Of a DNA stretch of 64,000 nucleotides, positions 54,034 through 62,572 are shown in pieces (within the stretch, counting starts at the first letter, position 1; the number at the start of each line of letters is the position of its first letter). The notes beneath the pieces are model-generated. The model was not told the DNA's origin and searched no databases. It saw nothing but the letters and a program-made list of their open reading frames with translations. This stretch comes from AP-15 sp963700195. Its GTDB lineage: Bacteria > Pseudomonadota > Alphaproteobacteria > ATCC43930 > CGMCC-115725. The stretch covers positions 369,955 to 433,954 of the forward strand of contig CAVOWQ010000031.1 of assembly GCA_963700195.1 (NCBI GenBank), in the 5' to 3' direction. A program made the position numbers and the translations under genes.

Positions 54034-55674
54034 TCAATTCGCCAAAAAGGCCCTGGCTTCGGCCAGCTCCGGACGATCGGTGTCGGTGCTCGCCAAGGTG
54101 ACCAGCTTTCCGTAGGCCTCCCGCGCCTGTGCCGTGTCGCCGGTCTGCTTGGCGGCGCGCGCGATCCCGAGGATGCTGCGGAAGCGGTTCCGCTCGGTGC
54201 CTACGGATTGCTCGTATTCCTTCAAGGCCGCCGCCGGGTCGTTCAGTTCGAGCAAGAGGTCGGCGAGCAGCTCGCGGGCCGGCAGAACCTCGGCCGGGGT
54301 CGCCGGGTGCTTATCCATCGTGGCGTCGAGATCGGCGGCGGCACGCACCAGTTCGACGGCCTGCTTGTCGTCGCCTTGGGCGTGCGCGAGAATCCCGGCG
54401 GCGCCTAGCCGCTGCACCTCGACCTGCTTGGCCCAGTAATCGTCCTTGGCCTGATCGAGCTTTTCCTTCAAGGACCGCAGCTTGGCGATTTCCGTCTCTG
54501 CACCGGCGACGTCACCAGTGTGAGCCGCACCTAGCGCTCGCGTGTAGGAGATCATCGCCTCCGCCCAGGGGAAGCGCTCCCAAGGGAACGGCATTGGCGG
54601 CGGCGTGAGGGAAGCGGCCTCTGGCCAGTTCCGGCGTTCGACCGCGTAGCGCGCCGGTATCGCCGCGAGGGCGTACGCCATCGGCAGGTTTGGCCCTTTT
54701 GCCCGGCCAAAAGTTTGCAACTGCTCGACGACCTGCTTGGCTTGGCGGTCCCGTCCGGTCTGCAGGTACGCGTATTCGAGGTAATCCATCGTGTGGACGG
54801 TCTCGCCGTCGAAGGCGTCAGGACCGATCTCCGCCCGGACATAGCCGAGCGCGGCGGTTTCGGCAGCACGGTTGGCGTCGATCGATTGCTGCCACATTCC
54901 CAGCCGCGTGAAGATGTGGGACGGCATGTGGAGGGCATGCGGCACCGCTGGCGCGATGCTCGCATAGCACAGCGCCGCCGTCAGCCCATCCTCGGCCAGC
55001 GCCGGCGAATCATTGGCGTGGATCAGATAATGTTGGACACCCGGGTGATTCGGCACCTCCACATTGACCTTTTCGAGGATCACCTTCGCCTCTTTCTGAT
55101 TGGCGTAGGTCTTGTCCGTCGGCGGCGCGGTCGCGACCAAGGCGAGGGCATAAAACACACCGGCCTCGCGATCATCGGGGTAGCGCTGGTGAACCTGCTC
55201 CATGGCTTTTTCATAAGCGACGGCGCGGGTGCGATGATCGATCTTGTCGTTATCCCGGTAGAAGGTCGCGATCGCGGCGATGTAATCGCTTTCGCGATCG
55301 GTCTTCTGCTTTGCGGCTATCGCCTTCTCGACCGCCTCCGAGCCCGCCTGCAGCGCCGCTGCATTCGGCGGGTACCAGAGCGGGTACCAGTGGCTCATCG
55401 CCACACCCCAATAGCCCATCGCGCAATCGGGCTCGGTCGCGGTGACGGCGGTAAAGGCCTTGACCGCCTCGTCGTACCAGAAGGAATGCAAGATCCAGAC
55501 GGCCTGGTTGAACTTCTTCTGGGCCGCCGCGCCGCAGGAAATCGGAAAATCGACCTCGCTGCTCTTTGCGGTCGCCGGCGTTTTGTCGCCGACATCCGCA
55601 CGGGCACATGCTAAACCCAAAACCGCAACAAAGCCCGTCGCTACGATTCGGACAGCGATACGATTCCACTTCAT
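54034..55674 (-). CDS. exported tetratricopeptide-repeat protein
   Basis: 546 residues with a signal peptide (VATGFVAVLGLACARADV) and TPR-type helical pairs through most of its length. Features kept in this group are FNQAVWILHSFWYDEAVKAF, PDCAMGYWGVAMSHWYPLW, PGVQHYLIHANDSPALAEDG and VPHALHMPSHIFTRLGMWQQ. The His-rich HYLIH and HALHMPSHIF segments look like a conserved functional site but no enzyme activity is known to me. It is possibly a periplasmic scaffold. The reading frame is intact and it stands alone. Confidence 0.8.
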   Translation of the reverse strand: MKWNRIAVRIVATGFVAVLGLACARADVGDKTPATAKSSEVDFPISCGAAAQKKFNQAVWILHSFWYDEAVKAFTAVTATEPDCAMGYWGVAMSHWYPLWYPPNAAALQAGSEAVEKAIAAKQKTDRESDYIAAIATFYRDNDKIDHRTRAVAYEKAMEQVHQRYPDDREAGVFYALALVATAPPTDKTYANQKEAKVILEKVNVEVPNHPGVQHYLIHANDSPALAEDGLTAALCYASIAPAVPHALHMPSHIFTRLGMWQQSIDANRAAETAALGYVRAEIGPDAFDGETVHTMDYLEYAYLQTGRDRQAKQVVEQLQTFGRAKGPNLPMAYALAAIPARYAVERRNWPEAASLTPPPMPFPWERFPWAEAMISYTRALGAAHTGDVAGAETEIAKLRSLKEKLDQAKDDYWAKQVEVQRLGAAGILAHAQGDDKQAVELVRAAADLDATMDKHPATPAEVLPARELLADLLLELNDPAAALKEYEQSVGTERNRFRSILGIARAAKQTGDTAQAREAYGKLVTLASTDTDRPELAEARAFLAN

Positions 55675-56198
55675 GGCCCTCTCCCTACGGACGTTTAAAA
55701 GCCTCTACAACATTGGTGAAGTGAGACCGCAGCATAAAGTCGATCTACTTTTGCCTCAAAGTACAGCGTTTTGTAGCAGAAGTCAATTTCCTTGCGCCGT
55801 TATGGTTGCTTTTTTGGCATTAATGTGATAATTTCCTGCTCTGCCAAATGCTAAACGGCAGGTCCGGCAAGGGAGGCAAATCTGCAGAAGAATAGAGAAT
55901 AACAGCCAGTAACAGCCAGCATTGGCGCTGTTTCTGGCAGTATCCTGGGTAGAACGGGAGCGAGATGAAACGATCCAAATTAGGACACTACCCTGTTTCC
56001 GGGAGGCTTGACATCACTCAAATTCCAGTGCTTTTGCGGCGAACAAGCGACAGCTCGCTGATATTTAGCTGCAAATAACAGCAAGAACAGCCAGCACTGC
56101 CGTTCTCGCGGGGTCGGGTTGGCAAGCCGCACGCCGACACAGGCCCTCTCCGTAAAAGATGCCTTGAGGTGGAGTATAGGGATCACTACTGTGAAACT
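55675..56198. other. 524-base AT-richer intergenic region with direct repeats
   Basis: No gene supported. Base composition is clearly less GC-rich than the rest. Imperfect direct repeats of about 33 bases, AATAACAGCCAGTAACAGCC... (55898-55930) and AATAACAGCAAGAACAGCC... (56075-56106), enclose about 145 bases. A 68-codon minus frame (55980-56186) has no recognised family. The region probably combines promoters for the TPR gene and the vapB-like gene with foreign DNA. Confidence 0.5.
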
Positions 56199-56435
56199 AT
56201 GAGAAATCTCACAGTATCACTCGATGACGAGACCTCTCGACGGGCTCGTATGATCGCGGCTCAGCGCGATACGTCGGTGTCGGCGCTGGTGAAGGCCTTT
56301 CTCGTCGAGTTGACTTGCGGGGAGAGCAGAACCGAGCGGCTGAAGCGCGAGGAGCGCACGCTTCGCGAGCGCATTGCCGACTTCGACGCGTCGGACCGGC
56401 TGTCACGCGACGACGTACACCGCCGCGGCGCTTAA
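56199..56435 (+). CDS. VapB-like antitoxin (ribbon-helix-helix type)
   Basis: 78 residues from MRNLTVSLDDETSRRARMIA. The N-terminal ribbon and helices LDDETSRRARMIAAQRDTSV and SALVKAFLVEL fit a ribbon-helix-helix DNA-binding antitoxin of the DUF6364/VapB kind. The C-terminal basic and acidic helix RLKREERTLRERIADF, followed by SDRLSRDDVH, is the toxin-binding part in relatives. The start ATG 56199 lies just after AT-rich DNA. The adjacent toxin gene is broken, so the antitoxin may be an orphan. The reading frame is intact. Confidence 0.75.
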   Translation: MRNLTVSLDDETSRRARMIAAQRDTSVSALVKAFLVELTCGESRTERLKREERTLRERIADFDASDRLSRDDVHRRGA

Positions 56436-56438
56436 GCG

Positions 56439-56620
56439 GTGCCGCATTTCCTCGATCCTGACTGGCGCGTTGGAAATCAAGGCGGCGCACGGCTTTTCGT
56501 ACTGGGACAGCGCAATCATCGCCGCCGCCCGGGCGCTTGGCTGCGGCATTCTCTATTCTGAAGACGTGAGCCACGGTCGGCAGGTCGAGAGGGATTACGA
56601 TCATCAACCCGTTCCGCTGA
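56439..56620 (+). pseudogene. VapC-type PIN toxin remnant with internal deletion
   Basis: GTG 56439 begins VPHFLD, the first strand of a PIN domain where LDTNV would follow. The sequence then jumps to the C-terminal part, ALEIKAAHGFSYWDSAIIAA followed by ARALGCGILYSEDVSHG, in another frame, and ends QVEGITIINPFR after one more frame change, with a stop at 56618-56620. About 70 central residues with the middle acidic ligands are missing. The toxin must be inactive. Confidence 0.75.
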
Positions 56621-56650
56621 CGGCAACCTGACTGCGGTAGAGAGGGCAAT

Positions 56651-58972
56651 ATGGGTGAATTTGCGTTGGGTCAGGCGGTGCCGCGGTTCGAGGATCCGCG
56701 GCTGTTGCGCGGCGGCGGCCGCTATGTCGACGACATGGTGTTGCCGCGCATGGCGTTCGGCCATGTGCTGCGCTCGCCGCATGCGCATGCCCGGATCCGC
56801 TCGATCGAGACGAGTGCCGCGAAAGCCGCGCCGGGGGTGCTCGCGGTGCTGACCGGCGCGGACTGGGAGGCCTCGGGTTGGGGTGATCTGCCCTCGGCCA
56901 GCGGAAACAAGCGGCGCGACGGCTCCCCTGCCTATCGGCCGCGCTACCCGGCGCTGGTCAAGGATCGGGTGCGCTGGGTCGGCGATTACGTCGCCTTTGT
57001 CGTCGCCGAGAGCGCGCACCAGGCGGCCGACGCGGCGGAATTGATCGCGGTCGATTACGAGCCGCTGCCGGCGATTGTCTCGACCGCCGATGCCGTCGAG
57101 CCCGCCGCGCCGCGGGTGTGGGACGATTGTCCCGACAATATCTCTTTCGTCTATCTCGAAGGCGACAAGGCGGCGACCGACGCCGCCTTCGCCAGTGCTG
57201 CGCACATTGTCCGGTTCAAATTCGTCATCAACCGGGTGACTGCGGCCACGATGGAGCCGCGCGGCTGCATCGGCGACTACAACGCCGCAGCCGATCACTA
57301 CACGATCTACACGACCTTGCAGCGCACCCACGCCTATCGCTCCGAATTGGCGCGGCAGATCCTCAAGGTGCCGGAGAGCAAGGTGCGTGTCGTCGCCGGC
57401 GACATCGGCGGCAGCTTTGGGATGAAGTCGGCGATCTATAACGAGGTCGCGCTGGTATTGCTTGCCTCGAAGCTGATCCGCCGGCCGGTCAAATGGACCA
57501 GCACGCGCACGGAGGCCTTTGTCGGCGACGCCCAGGCCCGCGACAACGTCACCGAGGCCGAGCTGGCGCTCGATGCCGACGGCCATTTTCTGGGGCTGCG
57601 CGTGCGCACGATCGCGGCCGTCGGCGCCTACCCGCAGGCGGGATCGAACGCGTTTGTCGCCAATCTCGGGACCTTGGCCGGCGTCTACCGCACCCCCGCA
57701 GTGCACGCCGATGTGACGGCCGTCTACACCAACACCAACCCGATGCGGGCCTATCGCGGAAATGGCCGCCCCGAGGCCGCATACGTCATCGAGCGGATGG
57801 TCGACCTCGCCGCTGACGAGCTTGGCATCGACCCGATCGACTTGCGACGCCGCAACATGATCCCGCCCGAGGCGATGCCGTTCAAATCGGGCCTTACGTT
57901 CACCTACGATTGCGGCGAGTTCGAGAAAAGCCTCGACATGGCGCTCGACCTCGCCGATTTCGCCGGGTTCGAAGAGCGCCGCGCGGCAGCGCGCGGACGC
58001 GGCAAACTGCGCGGCTTCGGCATCTCGAACACGATCGAACGCGCGGCGGCTGGCGGCTTCGAAGCAGCCGAGATCCGCTTCGACCGCACCGGCACCGTGA
58101 CCTTGCTGTCGGGCTCGATCACCCAGGGTCAGGGCCACGAAACGGTCTACAAGCAGCTGCTCAGCGACCGGCTCGGCATCCATCCCGATCAGGTGCATTA
58201 CGTCCAGGGTGATACCGAAAAAGTCGCGATCGGTGAAGGCACCGGCGGGTCGCGCTCGGCCGCGCTCGGCGGATCGGCGGTCCATCTCGCCACCGAGAGG
58301 ATCGTCACCAAGGCAACGGCGATTGCCGCCTCCATCCTCGCCGCCGATCTCGGCGAGATCCGCTTTGACGAAGGCCTTTTTTCAACGCCGCACTCCAACC
58401 GCACTTTGACGATCGGCGAGATCGCAACCGAGTCGTTGAACCCGCAGAACGTGCCCGATGGGATGGACCTCGGCCTGATCGCCGGCGCCACCTTCAGCTG
58501 CAAGGAGCAGAATTTCCCGAACGGCTGCCATATCTGCGAGCTCGAGATCGACGACGAGACCGGCGAGATCGAGATCCTGCGCTACAGCGTCGTCGACGAT
58601 GTCGGCACGGTCATGAACCCCTTATTGCTCGAGGGGCAGATCTGCGGCGGCATCGCGCAAGGCGTCGGTCAGGTTCTGATGGAGGACATCCGGTTCGACC
58701 CCGCCTCGGGCCAGCTCTTGACCGGGTCGTTCATGGATTACGCGATGCCGCGCGCGGGCGACCTCTCGGCGATCCACTGCGACAGCAACCCGGTACCGAC
58801 CAAGACCAACCCGCTCGGCGTCAAGGGCGCGGGCGAAGCCGGCAATGTCGGCGCCCTCCCCGCCGTCGCCAACGCCCTCGCCGACGCCCTCTCCCCGCTC
58901 GGCATCCGCCACATCGAAATGCCCGCCACCCCGGAGCGCCTCTGGCGCGCAATCCGGGAAGCAAATAAATAA
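56651..58972 (+). CDS. molybdenum hydroxylase large subunit (xanthine dehydrogenase/CoxL family)
   Basis: A 773-residue molybdopterin-binding subunit. The N-terminal ald/xan hammerhead domain begins QAVPRFEDPRLLRGGGRYVD. Cofactor segments are GDIGGSFGMKSAIYNEVALV, MRAYRGNGRPEAAYVIERMV, GQGHETVYKQLL and GEGTGGSRSAALGGSAVHLA, and the catalytic Glu is in GVKGAGEAGNVGALPAV. The active-site loop AYRGNGR resembles the form II AYRGAGR and lacks the Cys of true CO dehydrogenase (AYxCSFR). No FeS small subunit or FAD subunit gene is adjacent. It could oxidise an aldehyde or N-heterocycle. The reading frame is intact. Confidence 0.93.
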   Translation: MGEFALGQAVPRFEDPRLLRGGGRYVDDMVLPRMAFGHVLRSPHAHARIRSIETSAAKAAPGVLAVLTGADWEASGWGDLPSASGNKRRDGSPAYRPRYPALVKDRVRWVGDYVAFVVAESAHQAADAAELIAVDYEPLPAIVSTADAVEPAAPRVWDDCPDNISFVYLEGDKAATDAAFASAAHIVRFKFVINRVTAATMEPRGCIGDYNAAADHYTIYTTLQRTHAYRSELARQILKVPESKVRVVAGDIGGSFGMKSAIYNEVALVLLASKLIRRPVKWTSTRTEAFVGDAQARDNVTEAELALDADGHFLGLRVRTIAAVGAYPQAGSNAFVANLGTLAGVYRTPAVHADVTAVYTNTNPMRAYRGNGRPEAAYVIERMVDLAADELGIDPIDLRRRNMIPPEAMPFKSGLTFTYDCGEFEKSLDMALDLADFAGFEERRAAARGRGKLRGFGISNTIERAAAGGFEAAEIRFDRTGTVTLLSGSITQGQGHETVYKQLLSDRLGIHPDQVHYVQGDTEKVAIGEGTGGSRSAALGGSAVHLATERIVTKATAIAASILAADLGEIRFDEGLFSTPHSNRTLTIGEIATESLNPQNVPDGMDLGLIAGATFSCKEQNFPNGCHICELEIDDETGEIEILRYSVVDDVGTVMNPLLLEGQICGGIAQGVGQVLMEDIRFDPASGQLLTGSFMDYAMPRAGDLSAIHCDSNPVPTKTNPLGVKGAGEAGNVGALPAVANALADALSPLGIRHIEMPATPERLWRAIREANK

Positions 58973-59057
58973 CGGCATGCCGGAGACGCGTCGCATGATG
59001 CCGTTTTGCAGAGACGACGACCGCCTAATCCGGATGTCGTCGCCGCCCGGCGACACT

Positions 59058-59716
59058 CTAAAGCCCGGCACACTGTCCTTGTCTGTCGCCGGAGACCGTA
59101 TTGGGGAAGCCCTCGTCGCTGACGCCCGGCGTGTTGCCTTGGCACTGAAGGTTACCGCCGATTGTATTGAGGAGGATCCGGGGACTTGCGCCCCCGGAAT
59201 TTGCCGTTGACCTGCATATTGCCCCCGACCGAAGGCGGGACCCTCCATAACGCAGGGAGCCAGTATTGTTCTGGCACTGGAAATTGCCATTGATCGTGAT
59301 TGTATTTGCGACCAACTGGTAACCGCTCGAACTACTACAGTTCTGAATTTGGACATTGCCGTTGATGAAAATACTCCGCGTCGTCAGGGAAGAGGAACAC
59401 GGAAGAGCACTGATTGGCCTGGACGTTACCGCCGATTGTCCCCCCGTCGACCGCAAGGCTCATGCCTCCGCCCCGACCGCCACATTGCCATCGATTTTCC
59501 CCAAGAACTCAAGGGAGGCCCCCGCCCCAACTCGCACATTGCCGGTTACCGTCACATTAAACAGAGTACAGCTGGCGCTAGGCGGCACAACAAGGTTGCC
59601 GTTGATCGTCACGCCGCTCAGCGATCCGCTGCAGGAAGTATCCGCGCGCGCGGCCGGGACAACGGCGAGTACTATCCCGAATGTCGCGAGCGCCGCGATG
59701 GCGAAGCGTATCTATG
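59058..59716 (-). pseudogene. secreted repeat protein, beta-solenoid-like (frame breaks)
   Basis: On the minus strand a signal-like stretch (FAIAALATFGIVLAVVPAAR) is followed by short units with the pattern (I/V)xGN(L/V/F)xV: GVTINGNLVVP, VTVTGNVRVGAG, GKIDGNVAVGA, GTIGGNVQANQCSS, FINGNVQIQNCSS, TITINGNFQCQNN and NTIGGNLQCQGNTPGVSDEG, ending in a Cys-containing tail at 59058. Units of about 20 residues with a GN turn suggest a right-handed beta-solenoid. The units lie in two or three frames with breaks near 59462 and 59370, and no clear start codon is found. Function unknown. Confidence 0.55.
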
Positions 59717-59905
59717 TCCTCGCCCCTCCCCGACCGCGCCCCGAGGGGGGTCGTCAGGCGTTGCACGAATGCCCAGAACTCCACCGCTGCCCAAATCTTG
59801 TCGTAAAATTTGGCTTTATATGCAACTTTTTTTCTTGGTTAAGCAGAATGACTCTCGGGGACAGAGCAGAAAACATTGCCGCGACCAGTGCTCGAAGGAC
59901 AGATG

Positions 59906-60040
59906 CACGGCAGCATTACCGGCAATGTCGGTGCGCTTCCGGCGGTCGACAGCGCACTGATCAACGCGCTGTCACCGCTCGGCATCCGCCATATCGAGAT
60001 GACGGCTATTCCCCGAGCGAATCTGGCGCGCCTTGCGTCA
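59906..60040 (+). pseudogene. fragment of a second molybdenum hydroxylase gene
   Basis: Reading VLEGQMHGSI then TGNVGALPAVDSALINALSP and LGIRHIEMTAIP, this copies two separated parts of the C-terminus of the large subunit at 56651-58972 (LLEGQICGGI, and GNVGALPAVANALADALSPL with GIRHIEMPATP). About 75 residues between them are missing. It lies between the repeat protein and the cytochrome gene (gap 59717-60062), where nothing else is recognised. Confidence 0.75.
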
Positions 60041-60062
60041 GGCGAGGGATGGAACGGTCCGG

Positions 60063-60641
60063 TCAGGGCAGCCGTGACAAGTAATAGGCGAACTCGACCA
60101 GCTGCGCGTCGTCGATCGGCTGCAATACCTCGGCCATCGTCGGCTCGTAGCCGTGCCGGGCGCCGCTCTTGTACTCGCGCAGCGCCTTCAGCAGATAATC
60201 CTCGCGCTGGCCGGCGAGGCGCGGGACATTTTCCTGCCCGGAAAAATCCGCCCGGTGGCAGACATTGCAGTGGCTCTGCTCGACGATCGCGCGGGCCCGC
60301 TCGAGGCGCGCCGGGTCGCCGGAATCGGCCGACGGCTTTGGCGGCGGCAGCGTGGCGATGAAATCCGCCACCTGTTGCAGATCCGCGTCGGCCCAGCCTT
60401 TGGTCAGCTCGGTCATCGGCTCGACCGCGCGCAGCTTTTCGCGAAACATGAAGAGCTGGATCAGCACGTATTTCGAGGGTTGTGCCCCGAGCGACGGCAC
60501 ATTCTCGGTTTCCGATTGGCCCGTCGCCCCGTGGCAGGCAAGGCAAAGCTCGAGCTTCTCCGGCGGCGCCGCCGCGAAGGCGGAGAGCGTGCCGGTCAAG
60601 AGCGCTGCGGCAAAGGCGCAGGCTCCTGTGGCACGCTTCAT
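60063..60641 (-). CDS. dihaem cytochrome c (c4-like)
   Basis: A periplasmic cytochrome of 192 residues with an N-terminal signal peptide (ACAFAAALLTGTLSAFAAAP). Two haem-binding motifs are CLACH and CNVCH, in two similar halves (each with a later Met candidate, EPMTELTKGWADADLQQVAD and EPTMAEVLQPIDDAQLVEFA). The layout is that of cytochrome c4-type electron carriers. The gene follows the PQQ-type dehydrogenase gene by 10 bases on the same strand and is likely its electron acceptor. The reading frame is intact. Confidence 0.92.
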   Translation of the reverse strand: MKRATGACAFAAALLTGTLSAFAAAPPEKLELCLACHGATGQSETENVPSLGAQPSKYVLIQLFMFREKLRAVEPMTELTKGWADADLQQVADFIATLPPPKPSADSGDPARLERARAIVEQSHCNVCHRADFSGQENVPRLAGQREDYLLKALREYKSGARHGYEPTMAEVLQPIDDAQLVEFAYYLSRLP

Positions 60642-60651
60642 GACGCTCCGC

Positions 60652-61971
60652 CTAGTGGCGCGCGCTGACGCGCTGCAAGCCGTAGGTCAGGCGATAGACC
60701 GCGCCGTTCCAGTCGTCCGAGATCAGCATCGAGCCGTCTTTCATCAGCTCCACGTCGACCGGCCGGCCGACATATTTGTTGTCCTGCAGAAAGCCGGAGA
60801 TGAACGGCTGGATCGACTTCACCGATCCGTCAGCGTTGAGCTTTGCCACGACGATGTCGCCACCGATCTTCTTCGTCTTGTTCCACGAGCCGTGGCGCAC
60901 GATGAAGAGCGCGTTGTCGTATTCGCGCGGGAACATATGCCCCGTATAGAAGCGCAGGCCGAGCGGCGCCGAATGCGGCCCCAGCTGCGCCACCGGCTTG
61001 GTGAACTCGTCGCAGCTGTGGCCCCAGCCGAATTGCGGGTCGGGGATGTCGCCGCCGCCGCAATAAGGATAGCCGAAATTGTCCTGGCCGGGGTGAGCCA
61101 GACGGTTGAGCTTATCGTTCGGCTCGTCCTCCGACAGCCAGTCGCGCTGGTTCTCGGTGAAATACATCTGCTTCAGCACCGGGTGCCAATCCATGCCGAC
61201 AACCTGGCGGATACCATGGGCGACCACCTCCATCCCGCTGCCGTCGAGGTTGATGCGGCGGATCTGGGCGTGCGTCGGCGGCGGCATGCAGTTGTTGCAC
61301 GGCGCACCGATGTTGAAATAGAGCTTGTTGTCGGGCCCGACGGTCAGGAACTTCCAGCCGTGCGGCGCGTCGTTCGGCAAATCGCTATAGATCACCGTCG
61401 GCTTCGGCGGATTGTCGAGCTGGTTCTCGACATTGTCGATCTTCGAGATCCGGTTGATCTCGGCGATGTAGAGCGTGCCGTTGTGCAGCGCGATGCCGTT
61501 CGGCGAATTCAGCCCGGTTGCCAGAACCTTGACCTCGCGCTTGCCGTTGTTGTCGACGATCGCATAAATCCGATCGAGGGTGCGGGTGCTGACAAAGACC
61601 GTCCCCTTGTCGCCGACCCGGATCGAGCGCGCGTTCGGCACGCCGCTGGCATAGACTTCAAGGTGGAAGTTTTTCGGCAGTTTCAGCTCTGCCACTGGCA
61701 GCTTGTCGGCGGCGGTAGCAATCGGCGGGGGCACCTGCGGCGCGAGGTGAGACTCCTCGGCCGAGGTGGGCGCGCCCTGCATCCATGACGGCGGTGGCGT
61801 TGTGGTTTGCGTCGTCGGGGGTGATGCCGGAGCGGCGGCAGGTGCCGGGCTCAACGGCGCCTGTTGCGCCGTCACGGGCCATGGGACGGCGAAAACGCCT
61901 GCCACCACCGCCGCGAACAACAATGTCCGCGAGTTCGACAAAACCGAGTTCATGGCCATCCCTCCCATCAC
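60652..61971 (-). CDS. sorbosone dehydrogenase family protein (PQQ-type soluble propeller)
   Basis: A periplasmic beta-propeller dehydrogenase related to L-sorbosone and soluble glucose dehydrogenases. The signal peptide (RTLLFAAVVAGVFAVPWPVT) and a Pro/Thr-rich linker precede the domain. Family segments are FHLEVYASGVPNARSIRVGD, LNSPNGIALHNGTLYIAEIN, SDLPNDAPHGWKFLTVGPDN, QVVGMDWHPVLKQMYFTENQ, LRFYTGHMFPREYDNALFIV and MLISDDWNGAVYRLTYG. The start may be ATG 61971 or a close downstream ATG. The following dihaem cytochrome suggests electron transfer from a sugar or aldehyde. PQQ use is inferred from the family. Confidence 0.88.
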   Translation of the reverse strand: MMGGMAMNSVLSNSRTLLFAAVVAGVFAVPWPVTAQQAPLSPAPAAAPASPPTTQTTTPPPSWMQGAPTSAEESHLAPQVPPPIATAADKLPVAELKLPKNFHLEVYASGVPNARSIRVGDKGTVFVSTRTLDRIYAIVDNNGKREVKVLATGLNSPNGIALHNGTLYIAEINRISKIDNVENQLDNPPKPTVIYSDLPNDAPHGWKFLTVGPDNKLYFNIGAPCNNCMPPPTHAQIRRINLDGSGMEVVAHGIRQVVGMDWHPVLKQMYFTENQRDWLSEDEPNDKLNRLAHPGQDNFGYPYCGGGDIPDPQFGWGHSCDEFTKPVAQLGPHSAPLGLRFYTGHMFPREYDNALFIVRHGSWNKTKKIGGDIVVAKLNADGSVKSIQPFISGFLQDNKYVGRPVDVELMKDGSMLISDDWNGAVYRLTYGLQRVSARH

Positions 61972-62135
61972 AGTGTCGTCAGACAGGCTCAGCTATCTTA
62001 CCGATCGCTACATCAACAGCACCCGCTGTTGAATTGCAACAGCATCCGCGCCATAGGGCGGCGCCCTTGCGCAAGCAAGAAGCTGTCTCGAAGGGATCCG
62101 CCGATCAGGAAACAGCCCGGTTAAGTGCGTTACGG

Positions 62136-62567
62136 TCAGCTCTGCTTTCGCCATGTCAAGCTATAGGCGCAGTAGCCCACAAGCTGACCCATGATCTGCT
62201 GGCCCTCGATTCGGCCATCGAACTTTTGGCCATATCCGGTGGTCATAGTCAGGGACCCGTCAGGAGCTGCATTTCCCTCAAGCGTCCGATCGCCCCACTT
62301 GACCCGTGCGCGGCCGCTGGCGATCGTCAATTTCGCCGGAGCGCGAAAGGTCGGGCACGATCTGGCTCCCGCATAACCTTGTGTGCGGGCCCGGCCGCCG
62401 GCGAGGGTGTTGCCGGTACTGTTGTTGTCCGCGGAAACCCCGACATAAGTCCCGTCGTAGGCGCCTATCGGATTCGCCGACGGTGGAGGCGACTGCGCAT
62501 TGACCGGCATCTCCGCCAAGAGAGACAGGAGGAGGCTCAGCAAACTTCCGCCGAGGCGCATGTTCAT
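62136..62567 (-). CDS. hypothetical secreted protein
   Basis: About 143 residues. The N-terminal GGSLLSLLLSLLAEMPVNAQ looks like a signal peptide. The mature part IGAYDGTYVGVSADNNSTGN, ARSCPTFRAPAKLTIASGRA and WGDRTLEGNAAPDGSLTMTT, then QKFDGRIEGQQIMGQLVGYC, resembles small beta-rich secreted proteins found in several alphaproteobacteria, and has two Cys that could pair. Function unknown. It overlaps no other gene and starts 6 bases after the MFS stop. The reading frame is intact. Confidence 0.7.
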   Translation of the reverse strand: MNMRLGGSLLSLLLSLLAEMPVNAQSPPPSANPIGAYDGTYVGVSADNNSTGNTLAGGRARTQGYAGARSCPTFRAPAKLTIASGRARVKWGDRTLEGNAAPDGSLTMTTGYGQKFDGRIEGQQIMGQLVGYCAYSLTWRKQS

Positions 62568-62572
62568 CACAT

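Noticed and set aside
56651..58972. True aerobic CO dehydrogenase large subunit
   Set aside because: The active-site loop lacks the AYxCSFR motif with its Cys, and no coxS or coxM gene is adjacent.
60265..61788. A 507-codon open frame antisense to the cytochrome and sorbosone dehydrogenase genes
   Set aside because: It spans two real genes with signal peptides and haem motifs on the other strand; no own ribosome-binding site or family.
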